A stretch of DNA of 8,330 nucleotides from JBBCJM01 sp037190175 (lineage in GTDB: Bacteria; Pseudomonadota; Alphaproteobacteria; Rhodobacterales; Rhodobacteraceae). The DNA lies in the NCBI GenBank assembly GCA_037190175.1, contig JBBCJM010000188.1, positions 1 to 8,330 of the forward strand, read 5' to 3'. Positions within the stretch are counted from its first letter, which is position 1. Every line of letters begins with the position of its first letter. This document shows, piece after piece, positions 1-5,270 of this stretch. The notes beneath the pieces were generated by a model, which saw nothing but the letters and a program-made list of their open reading frames with translations, was not told the origin of the DNA and did not search any database. A program made the translations under genes and the position numbers.

Positions 1-439
1 CGAAGGCGCGGCGGGCCTCGGGCGTCATCGCCTCGATCCGCTCGACGATCAGGGTCTGGCCCAGCCCCACCATCTCGGCGGTGCGGGCGGAGGCGCGGTC
101 CATCGCGGCGCGCAGCGCGGCGGGGTCGAAGGGCTCGGCGCGCAAGAGGGTGACCATCTCGGCCATGTCGGTGCGCATCGCCATGCGCGCCGCGCGCAGG
201 TCGGGGGCATGGGCGACGAAGGCGCGGCGCAGCGCCTGGCGGTCGGCCTCGGACAGGCTGCGGCCATAGGGGCCGAAGCCGATGTCGCGCACCGCCACCC
301 CGCGCGGCCCCGGCCCGTCGCGCAGCATCGCGCCCGCCACGATCCCCGCCACGGCGAGGTTAAGCGCCAGCGAGAGCCCCAGCGCCAGCCTCATCCAGCG
401 CGGGCTGCGGGGTTTCGGCGGGTCTGCCAGTTCGCTCAT
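1..439 (-). CDS. Periplasmic heavy-metal-sensor-like protein (CnrX/Spy class), 3' end outside window
   Basis: The first 146 codons are visible; the gene continues past the left edge. Residues 1-16 are short, polar and basic (cytoplasmic). Residues 17-38 form one hydrophobic segment, probably an uncleaved membrane anchor, and the rest is a helical, Arg/Ala/Met-rich periplasmic part. The segment LSEADRQALRRAF (61-73), a TDMAEM helix and a later RIEAMTPEARRAF repeat the LT/S-x-E-x-R-x-x-hydrophobic pattern of the Spy/CpxP/CnrX superfamily (the 'heavy-metal resistance' family). It starts 1 bp after the stop of the putative anti-sigma gene, with GGGA about 7 nt before the ATG, so it is the third gene of the sigma operon. 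The likely role is to sense an envelope signal and control the anti-sigma factor. Only one His (residue 77) is visible, unlike the His-rich metal site of CnrX, so metal is not assured as the ligand; several Met residues are present. The family is fairly sure, the ligand unknown. Confidence 0.8.
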   Translation of the reverse strand, partial: MSELADPPKPRSPRWMRLALGLSLALNLAVAGIVAGAMLRDGPGPRGVAVRDIGFGPYGRSLSEADRQALRRAFVAHAPDLRAARMAMRTDMAEMVTLLRAEPFDPAALRAAMDRASARTAEMVGLGQTLIVERIEAMTPEARRAF

Positions 440-440
440 C

Positions 441-785
441 TCAGTCCCAATCCACCGACGCGAATATCATCTCTTCCAGGTCGGGGATGAGTTCGACCGC
501 CGCCACCGTCTCGTCCCCCAGCAGCATCCCCTGCACCGGATCCGGCGCGGCCCAGCCGATCCAGACCCCGGCCAGCGCGGCCGCGGCGAGGCCCGCGAAG
601 GCCCCGCCCCGGCCGAACCATCCGGCGAGCGCCGCCCGGAACCCGGCGCGCGGGGCGCGGCGGCGGGTCTCGGCCTCGGCATCGGCCAGCACCCGGGCCA
701 TCAGCGCGGAGCCGGAGCGCAGGGGCCTCTCGGCCGCCTCCCGGAACAGCATCTCCAGATCGTCGATCCCAGACTTGTCCGTCAT
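441..785 (-). CDS. Small single-pass membrane protein, probable anti-sigma factor
   Basis: This is a 114-residue protein. Residues 1-55 are cytoplasmic in character, with an N-terminal motif IDDLEMLFREA (7-17) followed by a helix SALMARVLADAEAE and an Arg-rich stretch. One membrane helix follows at about 61-80, then a short acidic tail of about 34 residues (DETVAAVELIPDLEEM) facing the periplasm. It lies 4 bp after the sigma gene and 1 bp before the periplasmic sensor gene. This position and size are those of CnrY-type anti-sigma factors, whose short N-terminal region clamps the sigma factor and whose membrane helix links it to the periplasmic sensor. No HxxxCxxC zinc anti-sigma motif is present, so it is not of the ChrR/RsrA kind. 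The function is inferred from context and topology, not from a recognised domain. I recall that homologues in this position carry inconsistent database names. Confidence 0.75.
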   Translation of the reverse strand: MTDKSGIDDLEMLFREAAERPLRSGSALMARVLADAEAETRRRAPRAGFRAALAGWFGRGGAFAGLAAAALAGVWIGWAAPDPVQGMLLGDETVAAVELIPDLEEMIFASVDWD

Positions 786-789
786 CGTC

Positions 790-1413
790 CTAATCCGCGT
801 CCCCGAACCCCAGATCCTCGCGCCGCCCCGCCAGCATCGCAGCCAGCGCCCGTTTGCCGCGCGCCGTCAAGCTTTCCACCGCCTCGACCCCCACCTCCAG
901 CACCACGGCGATCTCGGGGTTCGAGAGCCCCTCGATATGCCGCAGCACCACCGCCTGCCGCTGCCGCTCGGGCAGGGCGTCCAGCGCCGCCTGCAAGGCC
1001 GCCATCCGGTCGGCCCCGATCAGCCGCGCCACGGCCGAGGGCGCCGCGTCCGCCACCTCGGGCGCGCTGTCCAGGTCCGCGGTCGCCCGCCGCCCCCGCC
1101 GGCGCAGCCGGTCGGTGCAGAGGTTGGCCGCCACCCGGTAGAGCCAGGTGGAGACCGCCGCCTCCCCCGGCCGCCAGGCCGGCGCGATGCGCCAGAGCCG
1201 CAGCATCGCCTCCTGCGCCACGTCCTCGGCCTCGGCCCGGTCGCCGCGCAGCACGCGGGCGGCATAGGAGAGGATCCGCGGCAGGTGCCGCTCGGCCAGC
1301 ATCCGTGCCGCCAGCGCCTCGCCGCGGGCATAGCGGGCGAGAAGCTGGTCGTCGGACAGTTCCTCCGGCGCATCCGGCCGGGCCGGACCGACCGCCTGCG
1401 CGTTCCGTGTCAT
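790..1413 (-). CDS. ECF-family RNA polymerase sigma factor
   Basis: From the ATG at 1413 this gives 207 residues, a normal length for a group 4 (ECF) sigma factor. Region 2 runs from about DDQLLARYARGE through the aspartate/glutamate-rich RAEAEDVAQEAMLRLWR motif to STWLYRVAANLCTDRLRR, which covers core binding and -10 recognition. After an acidic linker, region 4 has LDALPERQRQAVVLRHIEG and the helix-turn-helix NPEIAVVLEVGVEAVESL, which reads the -35 element. No sigma region 3 and no C-terminal extension are present. An in-frame GTG at 1437 would add eight residues. I prefer the ATG because those extra residues precede any conserved region, but neither start has a strong ribosome site. It is followed directly by the putative anti-sigma and sensor genes, so it is probably held inactive at the membrane until an envelope signal arrives. 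Confidence 0.93.
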   Translation of the reverse strand: MTRNAQAVGPARPDAPEELSDDQLLARYARGEALAARMLAERHLPRILSYAARVLRGDRAEAEDVAQEAMLRLWRIAPAWRPGEAAVSTWLYRVAANLCTDRLRRRGRRATADLDSAPEVADAAPSAVARLIGADRMAALQAALDALPERQRQAVVLRHIEGLSNPEIAVVLEVGVEAVESLTARGKRALAAMLAGRREDLGFGDAD

Positions 1414-1464
1414 GTCGCCGGATCGTATCGGACCCACGTGTCACCGCAACCATCGCCCGCCATG

Positions 1465-1486
1465 GGCCGGCCGTTTCCGGCCGGCC
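1465..1486 (-). terminator. Perfect GC hairpin with GAAA loop between EF-hand and sigma genes
   Basis: Read on the minus strand, the DNA forms GGCCGGCCG, loop GAAA, CGGCCGGCC: a perfect nine-pair all-GC stem closed by a GNRA-type tetraloop. It begins 8 nt after the TGA of the EF-hand gene and ends about 50 nt before the sigma factor start. No run of T follows, so it is not a textbook intrinsic terminator. It could be a weak terminator or attenuator that lowers read-through into the sigma operon, or a 3' RNA-stabilising structure. The stem is seen directly; the role is inferred. Confidence 0.4.
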
Positions 1487-1494
1487 GGCCGTCC

Positions 1495-2019
1495 TCAGTC
1501 CCGCCGCATCGGGCGGCGGTGCTCGCCGCGCTCGAAACGGTGGTGGCGGGGGCCGCGCTCGGCCCGGTCGGCGCGGCGCTCCATCATCCGGGCGCGGGCG
1601 GCCTCGGCCTCCTCCCGCGTCAGCACCCCGTCGCCGTCCGCGTCCATCCGGTCGAACATCATCGTCGGGGCCGGCCGGGTGGCGAGTTCCGCGGCGGACA
1701 GGAGCCCGTCGCCATCGGCATCGAACATCTCGATGGTGCGGCGGGCGGCGGCCTCGGCCCGCGCCTCGGCGGCGCGCAGATGGGCGGCCTTCAGCTCCTC
1801 GAGGCTGATGCGCCCGTCGCCGTCGGCGTCGAGCGCGGCGGCGCGCTCGGCCCGCGGGCCGGTGATCTCGTCCCGCGTCACCCGGCCGTCGCCGTCGGTG
1901 TCGAAGGCGTCGAAGCCCGGCATCCCGCCGGCGCGCGGCCCCGGGCCGGCGTCCTGGGCGAAGGCCGTGCCGGCAAGAACCAGCGCCAGCGCGGTCAGTC
2001 CGATGCGGGTGGATTTCAT
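1495..2019 (-). CDS. Secreted EF-hand protein with four calcium-binding loops
   Basis: The protein has 174 residues. An N-terminal signal peptide (basic MKSTR, then a hydrophobic core, then TAFA before Gln22) directs it to the periplasm. Four canonical 12-residue EF-hand loops follow, each of the form D-x-D-G-D-G-x-(hydrophobic)-(S/T)-x-x-E, at about 40-51, 64-75, 100-111 and 126-137. All keep the calcium ligands at positions 1, 3, 5 and 12. The loops form two close pairs separated by an Ala/Arg/Glu helix (about 76-98). The tail from about 141 is strongly basic, with Arg/His clusters, an odd contrast to the acidic loops. The start is well set by AAGGAGA 5-6 nt ahead of the ATG. It lies upstream of, and in line with, the sigma operon, 81 bp from its start, so it may share transcription or be a target of the sigma factor. 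It could be a calcium buffer or sensor; no enzymatic domain is visible. Confidence 0.9.
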   Translation of the reverse strand: MKSTRIGLTALALVLAGTAFAQDAGPGPRAGGMPGFDAFDTDGDGRVTRDEITGPRAERAAALDADGDGRISLEELKAAHLRAAEARAEAAARRTIEMFDADGDGLLSAAELATRPAPTMMFDRMDADGDGVLTREEAEAARARMMERRADRAERGPRHHRFERGEHRRPMRRD

Positions 2020-2024
2020 GGCAG

Positions 2025-2031
2025 TCTCCTT
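2025..2031 (-). promoter_or_regulatory. Strong ribosome binding site of the EF-hand gene
   Basis: On the minus strand this reads AAGGAGA, 5 nt before the ATG at 2019. It is the best Shine-Dalgarno match in the window; most other genes here have weak sites. It fixes the start of the EF-hand gene and suggests efficient translation. Confidence 0.8.
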
Positions 2032-2157
2032 GGCAACCTGCGGGCCCGGGTGCTTTCCCTCGCCCTTCTGCCTCTTTCACGAGCAGGCCGCCCGGTTCCG
2101 TCGCAGCCGGCGCAACAAGCCGCCGCCGCGCGCGACATCCGGCCGCAAGTGGCAGGT

Positions 2158-2197
2158 CCCCCCTCAACATGGCGGCGGTTTCGTCCTATGTGGGGGG
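2158..2197. repeat. Imperfect inverted repeat upstream of the DUF983 gene
   Basis: CCCCCC-TCA-ACAT (2158-2170) faces ATGT-GGGGGG (2188-2197). The arms match if a three-base bulge is allowed, with a 17-bp centre. It lies in the 205-bp divergent space between the EF-hand gene (minus) and the DUF983 gene (plus), 28 bp before the DUF983 start. It could be an operator, or chance in C/G-rich DNA. I found no convincing -35/-10 pair in this divergent space. Confidence 0.25.
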
Positions 2198-2224
2198 CTC
2201 GCTTTACCCTCACGGATCGTCCGG

Positions 2225-2629
2225 ATGACCCATCAGACCACGATCGCCGCCGCCGAGGCGGCCGAGCGTCCGCTGGCTCCCGCCCTCTTGCGCGGCTGGC
2301 GGCGCTGCTGCCCCGCCTGCGGCGCGGGCCCGATCCTGCGCGGCTATCTGAAGGTGCGCGAGGCCTGCCCGGCCTGCGCCGAGCCGCTGCACCACCACCG
2401 CGCCGACGACGGGCCGGCCTATCTGACGATCCTGATCGTGGGGCACCTGATGGCGCCCTTGCTGCTTTACGTCTTCATCCACTACCGGCCCGATCCCCTG
2501 ATGCTGACGGCGGTGTTCTCGGTGGGCACGGTGGCGCTGTCGCTCTATCTGCTGCCGCGGCTCAAGGGGGCGCTGATCGCGCTCCAGTGGGCCAAGCGGA
2601 TGCACGGCTTCGGCGGCCATGGCCGCTGA
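2225..2629 (+). CDS. DUF983 family zinc-ribbon membrane protein
   Basis: The 134-residue protein has a short cytoplasmic N-terminus carrying two Cys pairs, C29-x-x-C32 (in RRCCPACG) and C48-x-x-C51 (in EACPACAEPL), spaced like a zinc ribbon. The conserved HHHRADDGPAYLT segment follows. Two membrane helices (about 66-86 and 92-111) and a short basic, cytoplasmic-type end (WAKRMHGF) complete it. This order is typical of the DUF983 family, common in alphaproteobacteria and of unknown function. Its last 11 bp overlap the start of the Nudix gene in another frame, so the two are translationally coupled. No clear Shine-Dalgarno precedes the ATG. The start is chosen because the conserved part begins about 20 residues later and no other in-frame start suits better. 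The family is sure, the function unknown. Confidence 0.9.
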   Translation: MTHQTTIAAAEAAERPLAPALLRGWRRCCPACGAGPILRGYLKVREACPACAEPLHHHRADDGPAYLTILIVGHLMAPLLLYVFIHYRPDPLMLTAVFSVGTVALSLYLLPRLKGALIALQWAKRMHGFGGHGR

Positions 2630-3299
2630 GGGCCCGCCCATCCGCCCCGCCGCCACCGTGGTGCTGTGGCGCGAGGGGGCCGAGGGGCCCGAGGTGCTGA
2701 TGGGCCAGCGCGGCGCGGGCGCGGCCTTCATGCCCGACAAGTTCGTGTTCCCCGGCGGCGCGGTGGACCGCGAGGACCCCGAGGTGCCGCTGGCGGGGAG
2801 CCTGCCCGATCTTTGCGCCCGCCGCCTGGCCGAGGATCCCGAGGGCGCGGCGCCGCAGGCGCTGGCGGCCGCCGCGATCCGCGAACTGTGGGAGGAGACG
2901 GGGCTGGCGCTGGCCCGCGCCGCCGGCTGGCAGGCGCCAGAGGCCGCGGGGCCGGAGTGGGCGCGGCTGGCGGCGGCGGGCTATGCCCCCAGCGCCGCCG
3001 ACCTGCGCTTCGTCTTCCGCGCCATCACGCCCCCCGGCCGGCCGCGCCGCTTCGACGCGCGGTTCTTCCTGGTGCCCGCCGGGGCAGCGCTGGGGGATGC
3101 CGAGGGCTTCGCCGGCGCCTCGGGCGAGCTGTCGCACCTGCATTTCATCCCGCTGACCCAGGCCCGGCGGCTGGACCTGCCCTTCATCACCGAGGTGGTG
3201 CTGGCCGAGGTGGGCGCGCTGCTGGCCGGCCGCGGCTCAGAGGGCGTGCCCTTCTTCGACAACCGGGGGACGCGCCCGGCCTTCCGCCGGCTGGCCTGA
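2619..3299 (+). CDS. Nudix hydrolase with an insertion in the Nudix box (NUDT19-like)
   Basis: The 226-residue protein belongs to the family that cleaves nucleoside diphosphates linked to another group. After an N-terminal strand (AATVVLWREG) comes FPGGAVD (44-50). The catalytic helix RELWEETGL (88-96) carries the metal-binding Glu residues 89, 92 and 93. The usual GX5EX7REUXEEXGU box is interrupted: G46 and E52 match its first half, but the Arg comes 36 residues after the Glu instead of 8, an insertion of about 28 residues. Human NUDT19 and relatives are known for a similar insertion and act on CoA-type substrates. Further C-terminal, ITPPGRPRRFDARFFL (136-151) is typical of bacterial members. 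The substrate cannot be read from sequence; CoA or acyl-CoA pyrophosphate is a guess. The gene overlaps DUF983 at its start and, antisense, the desaturase at its end. Confidence 0.9.
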   Translation: MAAEGPPIRPAATVVLWREGAEGPEVLMGQRGAGAAFMPDKFVFPGGAVDREDPEVPLAGSLPDLCARRLAEDPEGAAPQALAAAAIRELWEETGLALARAAGWQAPEAAGPEWARLAAAGYAPSAADLRFVFRAITPPGRPRRFDARFFLVPAGAALGDAEGFAGASGELSHLHFIPLTQARRLDLPFITEVVLAEVGALLAGRGSEGVPFFDNRGTRPAFRRLA

Positions 3300-4253
3300 G
3301 CCGCCCGGATCGCCGGGGGTCCACAACGGATGCGGCACCGGATCCTTGGCGCGCAGCAGGTGGCGGCGGAAGATCTCGGCGTAGGAGCGGTAGAGATACC
3401 CTTCGTTCCGCCGCAGGTAGTGCTGGCGGTTGGCGGCATAGAGCGCGGGCAGCCGATACCACGGCACGGCCGGGTGCATGTGATGCACCACATGCAGGTT
3501 GTTGTTCAGGAACAAGAGCGCGAAGGGCCCCCGGTCCTCGATCACCACCGTCCGGGCGCGGGCCGCCTCATGCGCGCGGTGTTCCAGAAAGGTGCGGATC
3601 TTCAACAGGCTGTGGCCCAGCCAGGCCGCCAGCAGATAGCCCCACCACGGCATCGCCGCCAGCCACAGCCAGCCGACCACCGGCACCAGCCCCAGCGCGT
3701 GCAGCGCCCAGGCCCGCCGCACGCCCGGCGCATCGGCGCGGAAAAGTCGCGCCTCGGTCGCCAGCCAGATCGCATTGCCGATCAGCGGCCCGACCGTCAG
3801 CCGGCCCAGCAGGGTGTTGTTGACCATCAGCAGGCGCCGCAGCGGGGCGGACAGCCGGTTCCACACCGCGGGGTCGAAATAGTTCGACTCCGGGTCGTCG
3901 TAGGGGTCGGTCAGGATCGGGTCGTGGTGATGCGCCAGATGGGTGTCGCGGAAGCGCCCGTAGGGCACGGTCAGTGCAAGCGCCGGGAACACCAGCGCCT
4001 CGTCCAGCCACGGCCGGCCGAAGGGATGCCCGTGCAGCGCCTCGTGCTGCAGGGACGAGAACTGCGCGATGGCCAGCCCGGCGGCCAGCACCGCCAGCAG
4101 GGGCGAGCGATGCCAGAGCCCATCGGTGGCCCAGAACCACAGCGCATAGCTGGCCGCCAGCATCGCCAGCGTGGGCCATTCCAGGGTCCGGGGATGGGTG
4201 CCGTCGCGCAAGATCTGCCGTCTCCGCAGGGACTTCGGCGCGGATCCTAACAC
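3237..4253 (-). CDS. Membrane fatty acid desaturase
   Basis: The protein has about 338 residues, of the integral membrane di-iron desaturase/hydroxylase superfamily. Three histidine clusters are present: HEALHGH (70-76), HLAHHH (105-110) and HVVHHMH (254-260), the last preceded by FLNNNL and followed by PAVPWYRLP. Hydrophobic segments lie at about 29-44, 51-67, 83-97, 155-166 and 183-213. Such enzymes insert a double bond or a hydroxyl into acyl chains or carotenoid-like lipids, using oxygen and an electron donor; the exact substrate is not readable. I take the GTG at 4253 as start because EWPTLAM, the first conserved-looking segment, begins at about 25. A TTG at 4211, preceded by GGAGA about 9 nt upstream, is a real alternative. 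It is divergent from an XRE regulator, its probable controller. Its last 20 or so codons lie antisense to the end of the Nudix gene and are Pro/Gly/Arg-rich, unlike the family core. Confidence 0.9.
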   Translation of the reverse strand: MLGSAPKSLRRRQILRDGTHPRTLEWPTLAMLAASYALWFWATDGLWHRSPLLAVLAAGLAIAQFSSLQHEALHGHPFGRPWLDEALVFPALALTVPYGRFRDTHLAHHHDPILTDPYDDPESNYFDPAVWNRLSAPLRRLLMVNNTLLGRLTVGPLIGNAIWLATEARLFRADAPGVRRAWALHALGLVPVVGWLWLAAMPWWGYLLAAWLGHSLLKIRTFLEHRAHEAARARTVVIEDRGPFALLFLNNNLHVVHHMHPAVPWYRLPALYAANRQHYLRRNEGYLYRSYAEIFRRHLLRAKDPVPHPLWTPGDPGGSGQPAEGRARPPVVEEGHAL

Positions 4254-4274
4254 TTGCCATAGGGTGCGGAAATT

Positions 4275-4315
4275 CGGATCATGCGCAACGGATCATCACC
4301 TTCGTTGCGGATACT
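4275..4315. promoter_or_regulatory. Candidate operator between desaturase and XRE regulator
   Basis: The 68-bp divergent space holds CGGATCAT twice (4275-4282 and 4289-4296) and a degenerate third copy CGGATACT (4308-4315). A further CGGATCCT lies just inside the desaturase start (4241-4248). An inverted repeat CGCAACG (4284-4290) / CGTTGCG (4303-4309) is interleaved with a 12-bp spacer. The region is visibly richer in A/T than the coding DNA around it. Such a cluster of direct and inverted repeats between divergent genes is the usual place for a regulator to bind and control both itself and its neighbour. The repeats are seen; the binding is inferred. Promoter elements here are too weak to name. 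Confidence 0.5.
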
Positions 4316-4321
4316 CAACCG

Positions 4322-5179
4322 ATGCTGCCTATCTCTGACAAACGCGACCGTGCCGCGCTGTTCCGCCAGCGGCTGGCCGAGGCGATGGCCGCGCGCTCCA
4401 TGTCGCAGGCCGCGCTGGCCCGGGCCTGCGGGGTGGACCGTTCCACCGTCTCGCAGATCCTCGGCCCCGGCACCCGGATGCCGGGGGCCGACCTTGCCGC
4501 CGCCGCGGCGCAGGCGCTGGGGATCTCGGCCGACTGGCTTTTGGGCCTGACCGAACGGCCCGAGCCGCTGGCCGACATCCTCGCCGCTTCGCTGACCCTG
4601 ACCGAGGCGCCGCGGGCGCTGATCGACGAGACCATCTTCGGCTGGCACCGCGAGGCCGCGGGCTACAAGGTGCGCCACGTGCCCGCCACCCTGCCCGACA
4701 TGCTGAAGACCCGCGAGATGCTGATGTGGGAATACGAGATGCAGTTGGGCCGGTCGGCCGAGCAGGCCATCGGCGCCTCGGAGGACCGGCAGAGCTGGAT
4801 GCGGCAGGCGCGGTCGGACTACGAGATCGCCATCCCGCTGCACGAACTGGCGGCCTTCGCCGCCGGCGCGGGGTATTACGAAGGGCTGCCGGCCGCGGTG
4901 CGGCTGGGGCAGATGGAGCACCTGATCGGGCTGACCGAAACGCTCTATCCCGCGCTGCGGCTCTATCTCTTCGACGCGCGGCGGGTGTTCTCGGCCCCGG
5001 TCACGGTGTTCGGGCCGCTGCTGGCGGTGGTCTACCTCGGCCGCTACTACCTCGCCTTCCGCGACCGCGCGCGGGTGGACAGCATCGCCGCGCATTTCGA
5101 CGCGCTGGTGCGCGAGGCGGCGATGAGCGCGCGCGAGGTGCCGGGCCACCTGCGGGGGCTGCGGGAGCGGATGGCATAG
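4322..5179 (+). CDS. XRE-type helix-turn-helix regulator with large C-terminal domain
   Basis: The protein has 285 residues. Residues about 12-76 form a Cro/C1-type helix-turn-helix domain: FRQRLAEAMAARSMSQAALA leads into CGVDRSTVSQIL (recognition helix about 38-47), followed by DLAAAAAQALGISADWLLGLTE, the standard end of this fold. A 200-residue domain follows with VRHVPATLPDMLKTREM (118-133), HELAAFAAGAGYY (174-186), a QMEHLIGL helix and a hydrophobic core. It may bind a small ligand and broadly resembles in layout the DUF5753 domain of actinobacterial XRE regulators; this is a visual resemblance only. No Shine-Dalgarno is visible before the ATG, so a leaderless or short-leader mRNA is possible. 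It is divergent from the desaturase and probably regulates it together with its own gene. The three hairpins downstream probably end its transcript. Confidence 0.88.
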   Translation: MLPISDKRDRAALFRQRLAEAMAARSMSQAALARACGVDRSTVSQILGPGTRMPGADLAAAAAQALGISADWLLGLTERPEPLADILAASLTLTEAPRALIDETIFGWHREAAGYKVRHVPATLPDMLKTREMLMWEYEMQLGRSAEQAIGASEDRQSWMRQARSDYEIAIPLHELAAFAAGAGYYEGLPAAVRLGQMEHLIGLTETLYPALRLYLFDARRVFSAPVTVFGPLLAVVYLGRYYLAFRDRARVDSIAAHFDALVREAAMSAREVPGHLRGLRERMA

Positions 5180-5200
5180 CGCGGGACGCCGGCGTAAGGG

Positions 5201-5268
5201 CCGATTTCTTTGAAGAAATCGGGCCGGAGCCTTCAAAGGCTCCGCACCGGAGTTTTTGAAAACTCCGG
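5201..5268. terminator. Three tandem perfect hairpins between convergent genes
   Basis: Three perfect palindromes stand almost end to end in the 91-bp space between the regulator (plus) and the lipocalin gene (minus). The first is CCGATTTCTT (5201-5210), loop TG, AAGAAATCGG (5213-5222). The second is CGGAGCCTT (5225-5233), loop CA, AAGGCTCCG (5236-5244). The third is CCGGAGTTTT (5247-5256), loop TG, AAAACTCCGG (5259-5268). Stems are 9-10 bp, the linkers are 2 bp each, and every centre is TTTGAA, TTCAAA or TTTTGAAAA. They work equally on both strands, which fits a two-way terminator, although no T-run follows any stem. The second and third share CCGGAG/CTCCGG arms and could pair with each other instead. 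I recall similar palindromes in other Rhodobacteraceae intergenic regions. The third ends 2 bp from the lipocalin stop. Confidence 0.75.
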
Positions 5269-5270
5269 CT

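Noticed and set aside
2074..2099. GGAAC followed by CGTGA on the minus strand upstream of the EF-hand gene, as an ECF-type promoter
   Set aside because: The spacer is only 13 bp, where this class needs about 16-17, and no matching pair is found upstream of the sigma gene itself.
782..2170. A 462-codon minus-strand frame covering both the sigma and EF-hand genes
   Set aside because: It is out of frame with both real genes, and its protein is an Arg/Ala/Gly-rich shadow.
282..2700. Long plus-strand open frames (508 and 737 codons) across the sigma/EF-hand block
   Set aside because: They run antisense to clear genes, are low-complexity Pro/Arg/Gly/His mixtures, and arise because stop codons are rare in very GC-rich DNA. 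No domain is visible.
3330..4250. A 306-codon plus-strand frame antisense to the desaturase
   Set aside because: It is Arg/Gln/Pro-rich with no domain, while the opposite strand carries an unmistakable three-histidine-box desaturase.
3237..4253. Assigning the desaturase as beta-carotene ketolase or hydroxylase
   Set aside because: The histidine boxes are shared by the whole superfamily and no carotenoid genes are nearby, so the substrate is left open.
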